Positions 5,302 through 8,888 of a stretch of DNA of 8,888 nucleotides are shown piece by piece (the stretch's first letter is position 1; each line of letters opens with the position of its first letter). Source of the DNA: Candidatus Heimdallarchaeota archaeon. Its GTDB lineage: Archaea; Asgardarchaeota; Heimdallarchaeia; JABLTI01. Made by a program: the position numbers and the translations under genes. The notes under the pieces were generated by a model. That model did not search any database. It was not told the origin of the DNA and saw nothing but the letters and a program-made list of their open reading frames with translations. Location of the stretch: assembly GCA_030602675.1 (NCBI GenBank), contig JAUVZH010000085.1, positions 1 to 8,888 of the forward strand. The letters are read 5' to 3'.

Positions 5302-5655
5302 ATGAAAAAGGAAATAATTAATTCGAAGATAGCATGTGATAATACTGGAAAAAGGATAGGAAAAATAAAAGAAATAAAATGGCACCAAAAAAGTACCCCA
5401 GAAAAACAATTGATGCAGATAGTTATACTAAAACGATTTCTCTTGGAGAAAACATTGACAGTTTCATTTGACCAAGACATGGTCTTAAAAACTGAGAATG
5501 ATAAACTTTGGCTAAATATAACAAAAGCAGAGTACAATGAGTTTATCAATAAATTAGTAGGTCAAAGAAAACATATGGTAAAATCAGCTAAATTTGCTGA
5601 AGCCTCTGGAATAACAAGAGCTGTTTCGTATGCTTATACTTGGGGAAAAATCTGA
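5302..5655 (+). CDS. PRC-barrel domain protein
   Basis: The 117-residue protein starts at ATG behind AAGGGAATAAGG. Residues about 5-75 fit a PRC-barrel: the opening strand pair with its signature turn (NSKIACDNTGKRIGKIKEI), further strands (QLMQIVILKRFLL, KTLTVSFDQDMVL) and a closing strand (DKLWLNITKAEY). The last 35 residues are a basic, probably helical tail (VGQRKHMVKSAKF) not needed for the barrel. PRC-barrels are small protein-binding beta-barrels found in RimM, in photosynthetic reaction centre H subunits, and in many small archaeal proteins, some of which act in cell division with SepF. There is no signal peptide or membrane segment, so it is cytosolic. It has its own promoter and ends in TGA, 129 bp before the next gene. 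The specific role is unknown. Confidence 0.75.
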   Translation: MKKEIINSKIACDNTGKRIGKIKEIKWHQKSTPEKQLMQIVILKRFLLEKTLTVSFDQDMVLKTENDKLWLNITKAEYNEFINKLVGQRKHMVKSAKFAEASGITRAVSYAYTWGKI

Positions 5656-5706
5656 ACGTAACAAAAAAGGAAACATAGAACCTCATCCTATAAAGATAGT
5701 AGGAAA

Positions 5707-5743
5707 GTGATTGTACCATTAAAAGTTTTTAAGGAACAATCAC
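5707..5743 (+). repeat. 37-base inverted repeat abutting a TATA box
   Basis: GTGATTGT (5707-5714) and ACAATCAC (5736-5743) are perfect 8-bp inverted arms. The loop side extends with CC/GG and AAA/TTT pairs and contains T5 at 5726-5730. The right arm ends exactly where the ATATAAA box of the next gene begins. It could be an operator controlling the surface-protein gene or the transcription end of the PRC gene. Confidence 0.4.
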
Positions 5744-5750
5744 ATATAAA
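5744..5750 (+). promoter_or_regulatory. TATA box of the LVIVD surface-protein gene
   Basis: ATATAAA is about 35 bp before the ATG at 5785, predicting a very short leader that would still hold the GAGGG SD (5774-5778). A second TATA-like site, TATAAA at 5689-5694, would give a longer leader and place the inverted repeat around the start site. Confidence 0.4.
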
Positions 5751-5784
5751 CTTGGAAAAATAAGGAAATAGACGAGGGATAGAT

Positions 5785-8586
5785 ATGAGTAAGAAATATT
5801 TAGTAGTAGTGGTAGTTTTACTTGTTAGTGGTTACTTTTTTATACAGACGAACAATTCACAGCAAAGTCAAAAACTACAAGCAAAGGAAAATAGATTGAG
5901 TAATGAAGGTAAAATCCTGGGTGGAGCGATTACGTTTCCATTACAAAGCACATTAGAACAAAAGATGCTGGAAGAAAAAGATAATTATCCGGCAAATATA
6001 ATACAAATTGCTGCTTATGATGACATAAGAGGAGAAGCAATAGATATCATAATTGAAAAGGACTTAGCACTATTGAAATGTACAGATGGGTTGCAAATAA
6101 TTAATATTAGTAATCCAATGGTACCAAACCCCTTAGGACGGGTAGATTTTCTCAGAGAAGAAATAGGAACTACTGTAAGATATGGGGTAGATGTTCAAAA
6201 CGATTATCTCATTGCAGATACAACAATAGTTAATATAGCAAATCCAAGAATCCCAAAGACAATCTCAAAATTAACAATTGATAGTGCAATATCTGCTCCA
6301 GTAGAGCTTGAAATTAAAGATAATTTTGTGTACAGTTTAGGTAGTTATGATTACTCGTTTGAAATTATCGATATCCGAAATGTTCTCTATCCGATATTAG
6401 TAAATAAGTATCGACCAGATACCTCATTACTAAGATCATTTGAAATAAAAGGGGATATCGCTTATCTACTAAGTACCTATGAGGGATTAGTTTTGGTTAA
6501 TGTTTCAAACCCATACTATATCCATGAAATTGCAAGATTCCCAATGACAGGGTTATTCTTAGATATAACAATTAACGGAAATTATGCTTTTGTTTCTACA
6601 AGTACAGGTGTCACTATTTTAGACATTACTACCCCTACTGCAATCAGTCAAATTGGTCATCACGACACTGATAAAGTTTACAGAACAACAGTGAATGATA
6701 CATATGCATTTTTAGCAAAAAAAGAGAATGGGCTGGAAATTATTAATATTGCTAATCCAGTAAACCCAGTTTCGATTGTTAATTTTACAAATCTGCTGTC
6801 TGTAGAGAGTTCTGCTATAAAAAATAATTTAGTATATCTTGCTGCGGAAACAGAAGGAATGGTTGTTGTCAATGTTAGTGAGATTACTACGCCTACAATT
6901 AGCAGCAGGTATAATTCTTACAAAAGTGGTGAGTTAATTGATGTTGCAGTTATTAATGATGTTACCTATGCTGCTAATCAAAGTGGTGGAATAGTTGTTT
7001 TTAATAGCAGTAATCCATATCAATTAGAACAAGTCAATGTTGTTTTTCCAGAAGAGAAAATAACTGGAATTTCACTCAACAAAAGTACTGAATTACTATA
7101 CTTTACAGCTGAGGGAGAAGGGGTAATAATCACCAACATAAGTGACAATTATCTTGCACCAACCATAATTGGGAATTATAGTCTGAGTAGTAGTGATGTG
7201 GTGAATGATTTTGTTGTTTACAATGATTTAGCACTTCTTGCATGTGAAGAGAGTGGATTAGTAGTAGTAGACATTAGTAATCCAATGTCACCTAATTATC
7301 TAAGTCAAGTGTTTAATGGAGAAGAGGTATTGAAAGTAGATCTTAAGGAGAACTATGCTTTTGTAGTAAGAAGTAGTAATTTAGGTGTGACAATTATTGA
7401 CATAACACTACCAGCAAGTCCAGTAGTAGGAAATACCTTCGCAGAAAGTAATCATATTTTTAATTTTGCTTTGGGTGAGAGTAAGCTTATCTATTTACTT
7501 GCTGAACCAATAAATTTTATAATATACGACTATACAAATCCCTCGGCACCTGAACTTTTAAGCAACTTAGAAATAGAGGTTATTGGACTTGAAATAAATC
7601 TTTACGAAAATTCTGCTCTTATCCTAAGTTCTCAATATGTGATAGTAATTGATATAACCGATCCAGAAAATACAGCAATTCAAGCTGAATGGAGGAGGGG
7701 AAAGGAATTGCAGAGTGCATGGATAGAAGAAGAGCTGATATTTATTGCCTGCGGGTATAACGGGTTGACAATTCTTTCTTGGGATGATGATAAAGATACT
7801 CTTTCAAATTACGAAGAAGCAATTAGAGGTACGAATGAGCAAAATGATGATACTGATAATGATGATATCAATGATGGATATGAAATATTCTATTCATTGA
7901 ATCCATTAATTGATGATTCGTTGAATGACCCAGATAGTGATGGGTTAACCAATTTAAATGAATTTCAAACCACATATGTAAAGGATAGAATTTATAGAAG
8001 CTATATTTTTAGGCTCAATCCACTATCAAATGATACAGATAGGGATGGATTATTAGATTATGATGAAATAAATGTTTACTTTTCGAATGCTTTACTTGCC
8101 GATACTGATGAGGATAAATTAGATGACTGGGAAGAGGTCTTTAGATCCACAAACCTAACTAATCCTGATACAGATGGAGACGGTTTATCGGATGGTGATG
8201 AAGTGTATCTTTATGGCACAAACCCTCTGTTAGTAGATACAGATGGAGATGGCATGCCGGATGATTATGAAGTAGATAATAACCTTAATCCAGTAGTAAA
8301 TGATGCTAATGATGATGCTGATAGTGATGGACTCGTAAACGGTGATGAATTTCTACTTGGAACTGATCCAAATAACCCAGATACAGATGAGGATGGATTC
8401 ACTGATAAAGAAGAAATTGATATGGGATTTGATCCGTTAGATCCAAAAAGCAATCCTCGAACTCATAGGAATAGAATTCTGGCTATTGTTTTTAGTTCTA
8501 TTGGAGCATTGGCTATAATTATTATTAGTGGTTATTTTCTAAGTCGGGTCGTTAAGAAATTACCTCGATTGAAACATGAAGTTTGA
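5785..8586 (+). CDS. secreted, membrane-anchored LVIVD-repeat / TSP3-type calcium-binding surface protein
   Basis: The 933-residue protein starts at ATG with GAGGG seven bases upstream. Residues 5-20 (YLVVVVVLLVSGYFFI) are a signal peptide or signal anchor. Residues about 65-665 are a long series of beta repeats of the LVIVD type, each ending in a phrase such as GLQIINISNPMVPN, GLVLVNVSNP, GVTILDITTP, GLEIINIANPVNPV or GLVVVDISNPMSPN; these probably fold as a propeller-like blade array. Residues about 668-890 carry calcium-loop repeats of thrombospondin type 3 style (DPDSDGLTNLNE, DTDRDGLLDYDE, DTDGDGLSDGDE, DTDGDGMPDDYE, DADSDGLVNGDE, DTDEDGFTDKEE), seven clear and two degenerate. Residues about 896-923 are a transmembrane helix followed by a basic tail, so the bulk faces outside with the C-terminus inside. 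Expected role: calcium-stiffened cell-surface adhesion or S-layer-associated protein. No enzymatic domain is visible. Confidence 0.85.
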   Translation: MSKKYLVVVVVLLVSGYFFIQTNNSQQSQKLQAKENRLSNEGKILGGAITFPLQSTLEQKMLEEKDNYPANIIQIAAYDDIRGEAIDIIIEKDLALLKCTDGLQIINISNPMVPNPLGRVDFLREEIGTTVRYGVDVQNDYLIADTTIVNIANPRIPKTISKLTIDSAISAPVELEIKDNFVYSLGSYDYSFEIIDIRNVLYPILVNKYRPDTSLLRSFEIKGDIAYLLSTYEGLVLVNVSNPYYIHEIARFPMTGLFLDITINGNYAFVSTSTGVTILDITTPTAISQIGHHDTDKVYRTTVNDTYAFLAKKENGLEIINIANPVNPVSIVNFTNLLSVESSAIKNNLVYLAAETEGMVVVNVSEITTPTISSRYNSYKSGELIDVAVINDVTYAANQSGGIVVFNSSNPYQLEQVNVVFPEEKITGISLNKSTELLYFTAEGEGVIITNISDNYLAPTIIGNYSLSSSDVVNDFVVYNDLALLACEESGLVVVDISNPMSPNYLSQVFNGEEVLKVDLKENYAFVVRSSNLGVTIIDITLPASPVVGNTFAESNHIFNFALGESKLIYLLAEPINFIIYDYTNPSAPELLSNLEIEVIGLEINLYENSALILSSQYVIVIDITDPENTAIQAEWRRGKELQSAWIEEELIFIACGYNGLTILSWDDDKDTLSNYEEAIRGTNEQNDDTDNDDINDGYEIFYSLNPLIDDSLNDPDSDGLTNLNEFQTTYVKDRIYRSYIFRLNPLSNDTDRDGLLDYDEINVYFSNALLADTDEDKLDDWEEVFRSTNLTNPDTDGDGLSDGDEVYLYGTNPLLVDTDGDGMPDDYEVDNNLNPVVNDANDDADSDGLVNGDEFLLGTDPNNPDTDEDGFTDKEEIDMGFDPLDPKSNPRTHRNRILAIVFSSIGALAIIIISGYFLSRVVKKLPRLKHEV

Positions 8587-8601
8587 TCGAGAGTAATACT
8601 A

Positions 8602-8608
8602 TTTTTTT
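8602..8608 (+). terminator. oligo-T terminator after the surface-protein gene
   Basis: Seven T residues lie 15 bases after the TGA, with no notable stem before them, as is typical of archaeal termination. Confidence 0.5.
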
Positions 8609-8732
8609 CAAAGCTGAATCTAATTGATAGAAAAAATAATGATTAAATTGGTATAGATTTGAAAAAATATAGACCCATGAAATAACGACAAAATAGCAAC
8701 TATCAACTCGACAGAATTTTAACCGCACAATT

Positions 8733-8740
8733 TTTATAAA
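8733..8740 (+). promoter_or_regulatory. TATA box of the last, partial gene
   Basis: TTTATAAA is preceded by GCACAA in a BRE-like position. It predicts a start near 8763, giving a leader of about 40 bases before the TTG at 8805. Confidence 0.5.
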
Positions 8741-8763
8741 AACATAAAAAAATAAATTAGCTT

Positions 8764-8780
8764 GTTAACAGTATGTTAAC
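8764..8780. promoter_or_regulatory. paired GTTAAC sites at the expected transcription start, possible operator
   Basis: GTTAAC-AGTAT-GTTAAC places two identical self-complementary hexamers 11 bp apart, about one helical turn, forming one larger dyad. It overlaps the start predicted from the TATA box at 8733, where a bound repressor would block the polymerase. Confidence 0.35.
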
Positions 8781-8804
8781 ACAATGGAAGAGGAGTAGAA
8801 TTTT

Positions 8805-8888
8805 TTGAAAAGGAAATTTAAGCTCTTTTTAATATTTACAGTATGTGCCTTACTGGTTAATATTCCTTCAGTTTTGGCGGTTACTTAC
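8805..8888 (+). CDS. N-terminus of an exported protein (partial, runs off the window)
   Basis: Twenty-eight codons are present, open to the window edge. TTG is chosen because GAGGAG (8790-8795) lies nine bases upstream; the nearby ATG at 8784 meets a TAG after three codons. The product has a basic start (MKRKFK), a hydrophobic core (LFLIFTVCALLV) and a probable signal peptidase site after PSVLA at residue 25, so it is a secreted or surface protein. It has its own promoter and lies downstream of a terminator, so it is not in an operon with the preceding surface protein. The mature domain is not in the window. Confidence 0.7.
   Translation, partial: MKRKFKLFLIFTVCALLVNIPSVLAVTY

Noticed and set aside
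1..8838. Imperfect direct repeat between 1-20 and 8818-8838 (TTTA-GCTCTTTT-AATATT)
   Set aside because: The match needs indels, is nearly all AT, and the right copy is signal-peptide coding sequence (KLFLIF), so chance is the simplest explanation.
1..8888. CRISPR array
   Set aside because: No 23-40 base direct repeats with regular spacing were seen on either strand, including in the gene-free 4653-5301 stretch.

Overview
The window looks archaeal and AT-rich, most likely from an Asgard (Heimdall- or Loki-like) archaeon. Supporting signs are TATA-type promoter elements 23-30 bp ahead of expected transcript starts, oligo-T terminators, Shine-Dalgarno (SD) sites combined with frequent TTG starts, a PRC-barrel protein, and a secreted LVIVD/thrombospondin-3-type calcium-repeat protein with a C-terminal membrane anchor. 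The Asgard placement is inferred from gene content; no rRNA or ribosomal gene is present to prove it.

Left region (1-4376). A run of co-directional genes reads rightward: a small winged-helix (wHTH) protein (114-500), a short helical ORF in the same frame (528-785), a 697-residue highly diverged Cas1-family integrase (801-2894), and a 231-residue acidic wHTH protein (2922-3617). Facing them is a Cas4-family PD-(D/E)XK nuclease with a complete four-cysteine Fe-S signature (3639-4376, minus). The Cas1 homologue carries an N-terminal wHTH and two cysteine clusters. Its Cas1 domain keeps the His and Asp/Glu metal ligands but appears to have Asp in place of the first catalytic Glu. No Cas2, effector gene or CRISPR array is visible. 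This makes it a stand-alone Cas1-Cas4 module, either a casposon-like mobile element or a CRISPR-derived system of another kind. Highly diverged Cas1 homologues of this sort have, to my recollection, been reported from Asgard genomes, so this may be a member or variant of one of those groups.

Middle region (4377-5301). It contains a 42-residue microprotein gene on the minus strand with a strong SD site and an immediate T9 terminator. Beyond it lies about 650 bp without genes, containing a 15-bp palindrome and a GC-enriched, promoter-preceded hairpin cluster (4987-5154) that is a candidate structured RNA.

Right region (5302-8888). It contains a PRC-barrel protein, a strong inverted repeat abutting a TATA box, a 933-residue surface protein (LVIVD repeats, at least seven calcium-binding repeats, C-terminal membrane segment), an oligo-T terminator, and then a promoter with an operator-like GTTAAC pair driving a second exported protein that runs off the window. 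This part looks like ordinary host chromosome, so the Cas1-Cas4 module probably sits in or beside a host region.

How the genes might work together (inference): Cas4 would trim or process DNA ends and the Cas1 homologue would join them to a target chosen by its wHTH and zinc-ribbon-like domains. The small wHTH proteins would act as regulators or as structural partners replacing Cas2.
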